A stretch of DNA of 64,000 bases from an uncultured Prevotellaceae bacterium (GCA_900316835.1 ONEL01000017.1:33897-97896); one strand, 5' to 3'. Positions 55,701-63,901 are shown, numbered from the stretch's first letter. Translations and numbers: made by a program. Notes: a model not told the origin generated them from the letters alone.

Positions 55701-57600
55701 GTGAACTAGCACTATTTGAGGTATTACCAAAATATTTAGCTGCTGGATTATTGCTTGTAAAGTAAACACTACTACCTAAGAATGGAGAACTTTCACTCCA
55801 AGTAGCAGTACCATTTACATTACCTGAAATTGACGCGCTTGTTATCCACCTTTGAGGTCCTTGTCCATTGGCAGCGCCATTACTCTTTTGATAATTCCAA
55901 CTTGCCCATGCTCCATAAATTGGCAACGTTAACCAAGCAACTTCATTATCTGTGTCTTCAGTATATGCGTATAGTTTATTAAAGTAGCCATTTCGCCACC
56001 CCGCCTCATCAATAGTCGCGTACTTGGCAATGTTCAGGTAAGCATCGCTTGCTGTTCCTCCGGTTTCTTCCTCTTGCAATGAAGCGTTAAGAGCTACTGT
56101 TACATTTTCGGCTCCTGCGCTACTCAGGGTCACTGTTCCACTGGCATTACTTTGCACGCCGGCTTTTAGCGTCACAACAATGTTGACAGGTGTGCTCTCG
56201 CTGATGCTTGCCTTAGGAATAGTAACCGAGCCGGTACTCTTGGGCTGAATAGCATTGATATTGGCATTATTTAATCCTGCTACACTCAGACTAAAGGCAT
56301 CGCTTGGGTCGTTGAGAGCAACAGTAACATCGCTGGTGAGATTACTTCCTGTCAAGGTTATAATCTTTTGCTGACCGGCAGTGGTAAAGCCAACCGAAGT
56401 ACTATTAACATTGAGTTGTGGTCCCAGAGCTCCAGCCGGTGGTTCGATGCCGATAATCATCGCCTCGCCATAGTTGAAGACGAAAGACCCCGACTGACCG
56501 GTAGAACCGGTAGCTGTTGTAAAGTTGTGAAGGGTGCAATAGCCATTGCTGTCGCCACTCCAACCCCAGTTGACATAATACTTACCATTAGTATCGCAAC
56601 CAAACACGTTGAACGCATGGCCACCTGCACTACGGTCAGAAGCGAGATACTCAATGGGGCGGCCAGCATGTAACTCTGCAAGCATCCATTCGTTCCACTG
56701 TGCATCGGTATAGTACTGATTGCTACCTGCATACCCATTAGTAAGGGTGAGCAACCGAGCATCGGTATAGCCCATATTTTTCAAGCCTTGTAGGATATTA
56801 GGGTCGGTTGCTCCACTGGCACTAGTGCTGTATTGATATTCGGGAATAGTTTGTCCAGCATAGCGCATTAACCAAGCCACAGCATCCTTTTGAGCAGAAG
56901 TAGAATTGTAGTTACTTGGACCTGTGTATTCGTCTATAATGTTATCCCAATCGGCAGCTCTCGACTCAATTGCTGGGGCCTCAAGATAAGTGCCATAATA
57001 GTCAGAAGATGCCGGAATTCTAGCACACGCAGGGAAGGTCTTGGGCCATTTCCACCTATAGTAGCACATGCTCAGCGAGGTAGCTGGGCAGCCAGTAACA
57101 GCATGACTGCTGCCACTGGTGGGAGTGTGATTGTAGTATGGCGCGCTCTGGTCCCAGTTGGCTGTCACCATGGGTGGCACAGCAGTCACTGCCTTGGGCG
57201 AGTAGAAATTGGGACGATGCGTGCCGGCTTTGAGCCCGTCAATCTGGTACTTGTACTTGTTGAGCAACCACTGCATAGCGGGAGGAATGTCGTTGAGGTC
57301 GATAGTTCCTTCCTCGCCATACATCAAGATTGCCGGTGCCAGGTCATCGCCTGCCACCACAACATAAGATTTCTCGGCATTGAAAATGTAGTAGTCCACC
57401 GCCTTGGGGTTGACTACCGAAGCCTCGGCCTTGGCTAACTTGAGATTGCTCGCAGCTGCAGCTCGCAGGCGACCGTTCGCCACTTGCTTCGACATGAACG
57501 AGCGTGCCACACTTTGTGCGGTAGTCAAGTCAATGTCGGCTGCCATTGCCGCTGACCAAGATAAAATAAGGCCCATCAATAATAAGAAACACTTTCTCAT
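52702..57600 (-). CDS. Giant C10 (streptopain-like) cysteine protease with adhesin modules
   Basis: The 1632-residue protein has a signal peptide, a SpeB-type propeptide (SYVVVAGDDLAPAILMYGEE) and a C10 peptidase domain (about 145-390) with nucleophile Cys171 (SHAVTGCPATSLSM), His327 (SAGGHAFNVFGC) and the closing YYVNWGWSGDSNGY. Four pairs of Ig-like domains follow (for example GPQLNVNSTSVGFTTAGQQK and PKLEATPTTLSMRANAGESK), two jelly-roll modules that open with LNIAKYATIDE / LDIAKYATIDE, a fibronectin type III (about 1115-1290) split around a gingipain-type cleaved-adhesin module (LWDFENSSLGNWTTIDADGD, YLVSPKVKLGGSISFWAKG). It ends VVVTRYSDGSRSSVKKVFK. It should degrade host or dietary protein at the surface. 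Strong promoter at 57691-57721. Confidence 0.92.
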   Translation of the reverse strand: MRKCFLLLMGLILSWSAAMAADIDLTTAQSVARSFMSKQVANGRLRAAAASNLKLAKAEASVVNPKAVDYYIFNAEKSYVVVAGDDLAPAILMYGEEGTIDLNDIPPAMQWLLNKYKYQIDGLKAGTHRPNFYSPKAVTAVPPMVTANWDQSAPYYNHTPTSGSSHAVTGCPATSLSMCYYRWKWPKTFPACARIPASSDYYGTYLEAPAIESRAADWDNIIDEYTGPSNYNSTSAQKDAVAWLMRYAGQTIPEYQYSTSASGATDPNILQGLKNMGYTDARLLTLTNGYAGSNQYYTDAQWNEWMLAELHAGRPIEYLASDRSAGGHAFNVFGCDTNGKYYVNWGWSGDSNGYCTLHNFTTATGSTGQSGSFVFNYGEAMIIGIEPPAGALGPQLNVNSTSVGFTTAGQQKIITLTGSNLTSDVTVALNDPSDAFSLSVAGLNNANINAIQPKSTGSVTIPKASISESTPVNIVVTLKAGVQSNASGTVTLSSAGAENVTVALNASLQEEETGGTASDAYLNIAKYATIDEAGWRNGYFNKLYAYTEDTDNEVAWLTLPIYGAWASWNYQKSNGAANGQGPQRWITSASISGNVNGTATWSESSPFLGSSVYFTSNNPAAKYFGNTSNSASSLRTITFNVKNVTEVKVLGKNNSNNNLTGTGSNGRDKYRSQMVIYECQENNGTITPSSTAVTTQRGATGATANVTLAYSDLDAEKIYQVVVTTYRTQLYEIAFCTPLAVPKLEATPTTLSMRANAGESKTATFNVKGQYLPSDVSVALSGDNAFSVSTTSISSALAEVGTDVTVTFSPQAEGSYSGTVTLTSGSLSTTVTLNGSCGGGDAHGDYLDIAKYATIDENDWYSAEYGDKPYEYTTYPDQECAWLTMPAYMAYGAWVEDNQGWGGMNSDMSIWNGITWTASDVFKGSSDYFGSQTAYFMGSSAANTSGTNTLAIQAFNVTNCTQAKAYCYNYTGTTSSYPAIMMISELTEGADGTLTESEDEVDYKTASTTGWVTLSSVELDPDKIYRVYVAGYHTFICEMGFRTPLGGLPGVPTIVSATPTATTSDIVWTAGDNNDDWNLRYRPYVETTTETTLWDFENSSLGNWTTIDADGDGYNWILGSAVGGVYLQAGASLSGSGHSATDLVVSGSYSNVTGVGALTPDNYLVSPKVKLGGSISFWAKGQDASYPAEVFGVAVSTNSNTNVADFRMVGADKTATSDWVQYTFDLSAYAGQEGYVAIRHYNVSDMFMLDIDDIEITYFGGAEPSPWIYVNSVESPYTIEGLTPETTYEVQVQGVNDISTSAWTASTLFTTLAIEGQDLAYIEEHGVPGTTYRVSNELVAVDYAIVGDVVYLWCKDQGNASIAPAPAVGDKIDYLRYDQYAQAGRAWDESNWVVLKFTPGSVAEKVKSITDAVGHELNAGTITGVYSDAVNYTITMPAGEGMPAGAVGDESSYTPNVYCVANFNPANLTADGAQSNENGNVYFFMTPKVQEVCEITYAYWNAENFIVPTTSGFVGSLSLDWTYNEAGNVTSQLNADNVYRFKTVVQRTGATTSLPALKAEGGNYKVAPLNLTSASKADIPTAIGTVKAGVDVVDVYYVNSIGVMSKTPFHGVNVVVTRYSDGSRSSVKKVFK

Positions 57601-57690
57601 GATAAACTTTAAATAAAAATTAGTTATTAATTAGTTAATGTGTTTTTCAGTCTTTGTAATTTTTCCAAGAATTTTATTCCAAGACATATG

Positions 57691-57721
57691 CAAATTTAAG
57701 CCAAAGGGTCATTTTCTCCAA
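57691..57721 (-). promoter_or_regulatory. Promoter of the C10 protease gene
   Basis: TAAATTTG (57691-57698, minus strand) with TTG (57719-57721) 20 bases upstream; the leader is about 85 bases. Confidence 0.7.
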
Positions 57722-57957
57722 ACAAATCGTTACATTTTTATTACAAAACTAGCATATTTCTCCTTTTTTAAGCCAAAAACTACTCATCTCTATAGTAACA
57801 AAAAAAGAGAAAAAGCTCTTTTCTCGTGTTATTTTTTTAAAAGACAATTACAGACTAATGATTTGTGCATTAGAGGGGATTTATTAAAGACAATTGCTAA
57901 TAATGAGTTCTCAGTTTTCAGTCTTCAGTTTCAGTTGCGTTTTTAAAAAACAATTAA

Positions 57958-58065
57958 GGACTAATGTTTTGTGCATTAGAGGGGATTCATTAAAGACAAA
58001 AATGCGATTAAGCGATACAAAGTTTTAGCTTGCTAAAAACGTTGAGAGCGTGAGCATTTTATCCA
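57958..58065. repeat. Repeat B joined to repeat A
   Basis: Same arrangement as 35511-35615: GGACTAATG...GTGCATTAGAGGGG, then AAAAATGCGATTAAGCGA and GAGAGCGTGAGCATTTT. Confidence 0.75.
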
Positions 58066-58069
58066 ATTA

Positions 58070-58540
58070 AATTCGTGTAAATTAGTGGTTCAAGATCCTT
58101 TAATTAACGTGAGTTCGACGAATTTATCGTTTGAAAATCATTGCGTTAACAGCTCCCCCTCTAAGATAGACCAATGGAGCAAGCCGAGACCAGCAGCAAA
58201 ACTTGTTTTGCTATTGGCAAGGCGTAGCCCATTGACGCTGAAAGAGCGGACTGGGGGGAGTATGAAACCTTGTTGTTAGCAATCATACTCCTCAGTCGCT
58301 TCGCGACAGCTCCTCTATCTTAGAGGAGCAGCTTGATACACAGCTACTTATTTTCATCGAACTCACGCTAATTAGTGTAAATTCGTGTAAATTAGAGGTT
58401 AAGTCAACCTTTAATTAGTGTAAGTTCGTGAAAATTAGTGGTCAAATCAACCTTTAATTAGTTTAAATTCGTGTAAATTAGTGGTTCAGGATCACCCTTT
58501 TTTGTGTAAATTCGTGAGAATTAGTGGTTCAGAACAACTT
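58070..58540. repeat. 43-bp tandem array interrupted by a MITE-like element
   Basis: Units of about 43 bases contain AATTCGTGTAAATTAGTGGT and CAACCTTTAATTAGT. One unit lies left of the MITE-like element (58070-58103), the others right of it (58369-58411, 58412-58454, 58455-58502 and a partial one to 58540). The last unit supplies the stop codon and final residues (VLNH) of the DUF4105 gene. A further single unit is at 63430-63468. Confidence 0.8.
58104..58371. mobile_element. MITE-like element, copy 4 (long form)
   Basis: Ends TTAACGTGAGTTCGACGAA (58104-58122) and TTCATCGAACTCACGCTAA (58353-58371) are inverted repeats. It has the same outer interior as copy 2 plus the 85-base module (GACCAATGGAGCAAGCC to GCTGAAAGAGCGGA) inserted at the AAGATAG palindrome. 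The flanks CCTTTAA and TTAGTG rejoin into a regular unit of the tandem array, so this is a clean insertion. Confidence 0.9.
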
Positions 58541-59714
58541 GAACGCTTGAGCGCAGCAGTAGCGATGTGGCAAGTGGCAGGAACGCGGCATTAGGCACTT
58601 GCATGCCACTCATCCACACCACGGCTGTGGTGGCGATGAGCGCGACGTTGATAATGTGGCTCCAGCGTAGCAGGCTATGGGCCCTCTTGATCCATGGCAG
58701 GATAGCTAGCAAGAGCAGTAGGGGATGTAGCCACAGGATGTTATAGTTGGGCATCACTGCCTCATGGGTAGAGATAAACTCCACAAAGAATATCACGCAT
58801 CCTGCCATGCCAGCTATGCTAAAGAGCAACGTGTCATACCACCGCGACACTCGCCTGTGGCGATAGTCACGCACGGTGACCAGCAACGTCAGCACCAGCA
58901 CCAGCACAGCCATTGCCATGGGTGTGAGATACCATGGTGTGGGAGGCATCACTATGCCCTCATCGGCTCCCGGGCGCACCACACTAGTGTCTTTCACCAG
59001 GGGCTTGTCATCGACCTGCACACCAGCTAGGGCATGCATCAAGAACAAGGGCACAAAAGTGTGGGTGCGTGCATCGATGATGGTGTCGCAGGCAGCGCCC
59101 AGTGCCAGGTCTATGCCAAACTGTTCCCAGGGATAGTTGCGCGTGTAGTAGCTCATCACCTGTCGCAAGGTGTTTCCCACAATGTAGTCGCACCGCGAGT
59201 AATCAAGTTCCTCGTCGAGCGCCTCCTCCAGGATGTCGCGCGGGCGGGTGGAGCAGTTGTCGCTGAAGTGGCGATAGCGATACTCACGGTTAGCGGGTTG
59301 CAAATTCTCCACGAGCAAGTCCCACACTCTCTGCGCCTCTTCGGGGCTCAAATCCAGGACCTGCCGCACCACCTTGCGCCCAGGCTTGAGACCTCCGTCA
59401 AGTTCAGGTGGCATGAGGGCACACATGTAGTCGGTCTCGCCTTTGATATATCGTCCCAGGAAGTTAGGAGAGTTGAAGTCAAACACGCCATAGTTTACAT
59501 AGTAGTCGCCAGTGCTATCAGTGAGTAAGATCTCGGTGTGTCCAAACACCTCAAATATCTCATCGCCAGGATAGAACGTGAGCAAGCTCACCTTGATGGG
59601 ATGTTGATTGCCGGCATCGTCGTCGTCATCGGCAGGCTCGGCAGCCACACGCCCCACTCCACACATCACCAGCGCAACCACCAGCATCAATATGTTATAT
59701 ATCTTTTTTTCCAT
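58521..59714 (-). CDS. DUF4105 (Lnb-type) membrane protein
   Basis: The 397-residue protein has a signal peptide, then a DUF4105 domain in its first 230 residues: VSLLTFYPGDEIFEVFGHTE, YYVNYGVFDFNSPNFLGRY, RYRHFSDNCSTRPRDILEEA with the conserved His/Asn-Cys-Ser/Thr/Arg set. Four or five membrane helices occupy the C-terminal third (YLTPMAMAVLVLVLTLLVTV, WLHPLLLLLAILPWI). DUF4105 belongs to the papain-like NlpC/P60-related Lnb N-terminal group and may be a peptidase or acyltransferase; this is inferred. Its last codons come from a repeat unit. Confidence 0.85.
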   Translation of the reverse strand: MEKKIYNILMLVVALVMCGVGRVAAEPADDDDDAGNQHPIKVSLLTFYPGDEIFEVFGHTEILLTDSTGDYYVNYGVFDFNSPNFLGRYIKGETDYMCALMPPELDGGLKPGRKVVRQVLDLSPEEAQRVWDLLVENLQPANREYRYRHFSDNCSTRPRDILEEALDEELDYSRCDYIVGNTLRQVMSYYTRNYPWEQFGIDLALGAACDTIIDARTHTFVPLFLMHALAGVQVDDKPLVKDTSVVRPGADEGIVMPPTPWYLTPMAMAVLVLVLTLLVTVRDYRHRRVSRWYDTLLFSIAGMAGCVIFFVEFISTHEAVMPNYNILWLHPLLLLLAILPWIKRAHSLLRWSHIINVALIATTAVVWMSGMQVPNAAFLPLATSLLLRSSVQVVLNH

Positions 59715-59783
59715 CTCCCCTCTTGGTTTTTATGCCACAAAAATAATGCTTTTTTTAATCAACGAGAAGTATATATCAAAAAA

Positions 59784-59824
59784 AATGCCGCCCGGCACAC
59801 TAAAAGTGTGGCATGAGCGGCATT
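59784..59824 (-). terminator. Terminator of the aminotransferase
   Basis: Outer arms AATGCCGC and GCGGCATT enclose an inner hairpin (CACACT/AGTGTG); seven or eight T follow on the minus strand. Confidence 0.85.
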
Positions 59825-59843
59825 GTTTCAAAATGAGTGCTTT

Positions 59844-61037
59844 TTATCTAGCCTTATAAGCTTCAAGGGCTTTTTCAAGCACTATGAGAGCGCGCTTGAG
59901 GTCCTCGATTTTCAAGACGTAGGCCATGCGTACCTCGTTCTTGCCCGCACCGGCAGTGGCATAGAAACCGGTGGCTGGAGCCATCATCACGGTCTCGCCC
60001 TCGTAGCTGAACTCCTCAAGGCACCAGCGGCAGAAGTCGTCGCTATCCTCAATGGGGAGGCGAACCATGGTATAGAAAGCGCCGGTGGGCATGGGCGAGA
60101 ACACACCAGGAATCTTGTTCAAGCCCTCAACCAGGCAGTTGCGGCGTGCAATGTACTCGTCGTAGACGCCCTGATGATAGGCCTGAGGTGCTGCCAGCGA
60201 AGCCTCGGCAACCACCTGCCCCAGCAATGGGGGGCTCAAGCGAGCCTGAGCAAATTTCATCACGATGCCACGCAACTTCTCGTTGCGAGTGATGAAAGCG
60301 CCAATGCGAATACCGCACTCGCTGTAACGCTTCGACACCGAGTCGATAACGATAGCGTTGTCCTCAATTCCCTCGAGGTGCAATGCGCTCAAGTAAGGCT
60401 TGTCGCTATAGCGGAATTCACGATACACCTCGTCGCTGATGAGGTAGAGATCGTGCTTCTTAACCAAGTCGCGCAGTTGCATCAGCTCCTCGCTGGTGTA
60501 GAGGGTGCCGGTGGGGTTGTTAGGGTTACAAATCATGATGGCGCGGGTGCGCTCGTTGATAAGACGCTCAAACTCCTCGATTGATGGCAGCGCAAAGCCA
60601 TTCTCAATCTTGGTGGTGATAGTGCGCACTTTCACACCCATCTCGCAGGCGAAGCCCATGTAGTTAGCATAAACAGGCTCTGGAACAATGAGCTCATCAC
60701 CAGGGTTGAAGCATGCCATGAACGCAAACTGCAACGCCTCGCTACCGCCACAGGTAACAATGATATTGTCGGCTGTTAGCTTGATGTCGTAGCGTGCATA
60801 GTAGTCCACGAGCTTGTCAAGGTAGCTCTGATAGCCCTGCGAGGGAGAATATTCTAGCACCTTGCGGTCAATGGTCTTGAGCGCGTCAAGTCCTTCTTGA
60901 GGAGTAGCGATATCGGGCTGGCCGATGTTAAGATGGTACACTTTAATACCCTTTTGCTTAGCTGCCACTGCAAATGGAGCAAGCTTGCGAATGGGAGATG
61001 CTGGCATGTCAATGCCACGTTGTGAGATGTTAGGCAT
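59844..61037 (-). CDS. Class I/II PLP-dependent aminotransferase
   Basis: The 397-residue enzyme has HLNIGQPDIATP, VTCGGSEALQFAFMACFNPG, MICNPNNPTGTLYTSEEL, YLISDEVYREF and IDSVSKRYSECGIRIGAFI with the PLP Lys, and NEVRMAYV at the end. The NPNNPTG and DEVYREF signature places it with the aspartate/aromatic/alanine type; it differs from the enzyme at 1.8-3.0 kb in the SKRYSxCGIRIG lysine motif, a feature of a Bacteroidota subgroup. The exact substrate is not predictable. A -7-like TAACTTTA is on the minus strand at 61097-61104. Confidence 0.9.
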   Translation of the reverse strand: MPNISQRGIDMPASPIRKLAPFAVAAKQKGIKVYHLNIGQPDIATPQEGLDALKTIDRKVLEYSPSQGYQSYLDKLVDYYARYDIKLTADNIIVTCGGSEALQFAFMACFNPGDELIVPEPVYANYMGFACEMGVKVRTITTKIENGFALPSIEEFERLINERTRAIMICNPNNPTGTLYTSEELMQLRDLVKKHDLYLISDEVYREFRYSDKPYLSALHLEGIEDNAIVIDSVSKRYSECGIRIGAFITRNEKLRGIVMKFAQARLSPPLLGQVVAEASLAAPQAYHQGVYDEYIARRNCLVEGLNKIPGVFSPMPTGAFYTMVRLPIEDSDDFCRWCLEEFSYEGETVMMAPATGFYATAGAGKNEVRMAYVLKIEDLKRALIVLEKALEAYKAR

Positions 61038-61134
61038 AATGCTCTAATGTTTATTAATTTATGTTTGAAGATTAATTGTGTATTTTTTTCAGGCGGTAAA
61101 GTTAATCATTTTTCCTAACCCTGCCAAAAAAACA

Positions 61135-61168
61135 ACGACATTCCATCTTAAAGAATGCCGTTTTTTTA
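61135..61168 (-). terminator. Terminator of the gene at 61.2-61.8 kb
   Basis: Nine-base arms ACGACATTC and GAATGCCGT pair with one G-U on the minus transcript and are followed by seven T. Confidence 0.7.
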
Positions 61169-61208
61169 GTCAGTAAAGTGGTATCAATCACTTCAAGTTA
61201 CTTTCATG

Positions 61209-61787
61209 TCACTCATTGACAAGGGTTTTGAACAGCTCCTGCTTGGCATTCATCAACGATAAAACATCGGCAGGGCTCTTGAATGGAGCAATGCTCAAAT
61301 CATCGTCGATGCTGGGCCATTTCTTCACCTCGGGCACCACTTTTATTACCTTACCGTTCTCAAAATAGAAGCGAAACTCCTGCTTCGAGTCCCCCTCCTG
61401 GCGCACCAGCAGTGCAAACATTGGGTCTCCCTCCATCGAGTCCCACAGGAACTCCCAGTACCAGATGTGAATACCCATGACATAGGTTTCCTTGCTGGTC
61501 ATGAAATAGAGCTGGCTGCACATCGAGCCATCGGCGCTGTATTGCTCCTGTGTAAAATAAAACTTGTCGTGACGCTCATAGAGACCAGTGCCAGGCAAGT
61601 TCTTGGCTACGTCTACACTCGCCTCGTTAAATGGCATATCTTCGCCATAGGGTCTAATTTTCATCATCTCCAGGCGGTCGGCATAGGCTTGGCGAATCTG
61701 CTTCATGCGCTTGTCATGATTTTGCGCCCCGGCTGTCACGACTACCGCCACCAGAATTAGCATAATAAATGAGAGTCTTTTTTTCAT
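61209..61787 (-). CDS. Secreted protein of unknown function
   Basis: The 192-residue protein has a signal peptide (ILVAVVVTAGAQNHDKR) followed by a helix (MKQIRQAYADRLEMMKI) and a beta-rich domain (KFYFTQEQYSADGSMCSQLY, KQEFRFYFENGKVIKVVPEV). The closing RFYFENGKVIKV phrase is typical of Bacteroidales proteins of unknown function. No family assigned. It has a good promoter: TATCTTTG (61823-61830) and TTG (61851-61853) on the minus strand, 20 bases apart. Confidence 0.75.
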   Translation of the reverse strand: MKKRLSFIMLILVAVVVTAGAQNHDKRMKQIRQAYADRLEMMKIRPYGEDMPFNEASVDVAKNLPGTGLYERHDKFYFTQEQYSADGSMCSQLYFMTSKETYVMGIHIWYWEFLWDSMEGDPMFALLVRQEGDSKQEFRFYFENGKVIKVVPEVKKWPSIDDDLSIAPFKSPADVLSLMNAKQELFKTLVNE

Positions 61788-61882
61788 AATTTCATAAAGC
61801 GTTTTTGTTAATAATCAGTTTACAAAGATAATAACAATCAACACTAACTACAACAATTTATGCATTTTAAATGAAGCAATTT

Positions 61883-61911
61883 TTGTTTTATAAACTTTTT
61901 CAGTAATTTTG
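61883..61911 (+). promoter_or_regulatory. Promoter of radA
   Basis: TTG at 61883-61885 and TAATTTTG at 61904-61911, 18 bases apart, 24 bases before the ATG. Confidence 0.65.
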
Positions 61912-61934
61912 TTCCCTATAATATCTTTAAAAAT

Positions 61935-63323
61935 ATGGCAAAGAAAGCTGCTAAAACTACTTATTTTTGCAAGAACTGTGGCGCCGAGTCGCCTAAGTGG
62001 ATTGGCAAGTGCCCGGCATGTGGCGAGTGGAACACCTATATTGAGGAGCCCGTTGTGCCCAAGTCGAGCCGAGGAACACTATTTGGAGGTGACGAAAATG
62101 GTCATCGCAAGAGTGCCGTGCCGGTGAAGATCAACGACATCAAGGCCGAGCAACTGCCACGCATCAAGCTTCCCAGTGGTGAGCTCAACCGCGTGCTGGG
62201 CGGAGGACTGGTGCCGGGAAGCATCGTCCTCATTGGTGGCGAGCCAGGCATTGGCAAGAGCACACTGGTGCTGCAAAACGTGCTACGCATTCGCTCGCGC
62301 AAAGTGCTCTATGTGAGTGGCGAGGAGAGCCCGCAACAACTGCGCATGCGTGCCGACCGCATCGCCGGCAGCGATCAGGATTGCGAGTGCTACATCGTGT
62401 GCGAAACATCGCTTGCCAGCATCTTTGCCAGCATTAAGGAGAGCACCCCCGACCTTGTAATTATCGACTCCATCCAGACCATCGCCAGCGACGACCTCGA
62501 TAGTGCGGCAGGCTCGGTGAGCCAAGTACGCGAATGCGCGGCAGCTTTCTTGCGCTATGCCAAGACCAGTGGCGTGCCCGTCATCCTCATCGGCCACATC
62601 AACAAGGAAGGCACCATCGCCGGTCCCAAAGTGCTGGAACATATAGTTGATGCCGTGCTACAGTTTGAGGGTGACAGCCACTACATGTATCGCATCTTGC
62701 GTTCTATCAAGAACCGCTTTGGGTCCACGAGCGAGATGGGCATTTACGAAATGCGCGAGACTGGTCTGCGCGAGGTCACCAATCCTAGCGAGATGCTACT
62801 CTCGGGCATGGAACAAGAGCTCTCAGGCACAGCGATAGGAGTGACAGTCGACGGTGCGCGACCATTCCTCATCGAGGTTCAGGCACTGGTGAGCACGGCA
62901 GCCTATGGCACCGCCCAGCGTTCGGTAACCGGATTTGACCAGCGACGCATGAACATGCTGCTTGCAGTGCTCGAGAAGCGAGTGGGATTCAAGTTGGCTC
63001 AAAAAGATGTGTTCCTCAACATTGCCGGCGGGCTCAAAGTCAATGACCCGGCGCTCGACCTGGCGGTGATTTGTGCCATACTCTCGTCGAATGTCGATAT
63101 CGCCCTTCAGCAAGGGGTGTGCTTCACTGGTGAGGTGGGCTTGAGCGGTGAGCTGCGGCAAGTGACCCGCATTGAGCAGCGCATAGCCGAGGCACAGAAA
63201 CTGGGATTCAACACCATTATCATCCCTCGCAACAACCTCAAGGGTATCGCCACCGGCAACATGAAAATCAAGATAGTAGAAGCAGCACGAGTAGAAGATG
63301 CCTTCCAGCACTTGTTTGGATAA
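61935..63323 (+). CDS. radA: DNA repair protein RadA (Sms)
   Basis: The 462-residue protein has an N-terminal zinc finger FCKNCGAESPKWIGKCPACG (Cys12, Cys15, Cys26, Cys29), a RecA-like ATPase with Walker A GGEPGIGKST and Walker B LVIIDSIQT, the RadA-specific KNRFGS motif, and a C-terminal Lon-protease-like domain (DVFLNIAGGLKVNDPALDLA, GLSGELRQVTRIEQRIAEA). It drives branch migration of recombination intermediates. Full length and monocistronic. Confidence 0.96.
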   Translation: MAKKAAKTTYFCKNCGAESPKWIGKCPACGEWNTYIEEPVVPKSSRGTLFGGDENGHRKSAVPVKINDIKAEQLPRIKLPSGELNRVLGGGLVPGSIVLIGGEPGIGKSTLVLQNVLRIRSRKVLYVSGEESPQQLRMRADRIAGSDQDCECYIVCETSLASIFASIKESTPDLVIIDSIQTIASDDLDSAAGSVSQVRECAAAFLRYAKTSGVPVILIGHINKEGTIAGPKVLEHIVDAVLQFEGDSHYMYRILRSIKNRFGSTSEMGIYEMRETGLREVTNPSEMLLSGMEQELSGTAIGVTVDGARPFLIEVQALVSTAAYGTAQRSVTGFDQRRMNMLLAVLEKRVGFKLAQKDVFLNIAGGLKVNDPALDLAVICAILSSNVDIALQQGVCFTGEVGLSGELRQVTRIEQRIAEAQKLGFNTIIIPRNNLKGIATGNMKIKIVEAARVEDAFQHLFG

Positions 63324-63901
63324 GAACTTGCCTGGAGTTTTTATCCAGACAATCAAGGACAAATACCTCGTGCATTAGAGAGGATTTTATTCAATTGCCG
63401 GGATAACTTTTTTCAAACAATTACTAACAATTAATTAGTGTCAATTCGTGGAAATTAGTGGTTTAAACCCATTATGCCATGTTGCGCTCTATAAAGAGTG
63501 TCACCCGCTTGAAATAATAAGATAAAAAAAAGCCCGGCTCTCACGAGTGGGACTTTAAATTTATGAATAGAATCTGTATAGAAAAGTGCAATATAATATT
63601 GCTGTCCTAATTATTATGCGGTGCAAAGGTATGTATAATTAATGCATTACTAAAGGTTTATAACTCCACAAAAGTGTTCCATATTTCCCACAGCCGTTAT
63701 TTTTGCATTTTTTTGCATAAAATACAACACAATTTACAATCTACAGTGGGTGTTGCAAAACTTCTGAATCTAATGAGAACTCCTCCTCTAAGATAGAGGA
63801 GGTGCCCGAAGGGCGGAGGAGTATGATGGTGCAGAAGTGTTTGTTAATCAGAAAAATAATGCAGGGCTGGTGTGTTCATACTCCCCCCCGCCCCCTCTAT
63901 C
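63324..63901. other. Repeat-rich gap before the insertion sequence
   Basis: A degenerate repeat B (63352-63400), one unit of the 43-bp array (63430-63468), an AT-rich block, and from 63764 a MITE-related segment with AATCTAATGAGAACTCCTCC, TCTAAGATAGAGGAG and GTGCCCGAAGGGC, which is cut at CCCTCTATC by the insertion sequence. No gene is seen. Confidence 0.6.

Larger units (their letters stand above)
57601..58520. other. Repeat-filled gap
   Basis: It holds the promoter of the C10 gene, two copies of repeat B (57852, 57958), one repeat A (57997-58065), a 43-bp tandem array split by MITE-like copy 4 (58070-58540), and no gene. An open frame across the MITE (58085-58279) is not coding. Confidence 0.7.

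Noticed and set aside
58085..58279. Open frame across MITE-like copy 4
   Set aside because: It starts in the tandem array, crosses the element boundary and is not preserved in the other copies.
58369..58540. Regularly spaced repeats resembling a CRISPR array
   Set aside because: Units are contiguous and degenerate over their full 43 bases, without unique spacers, and no cas genes are present.
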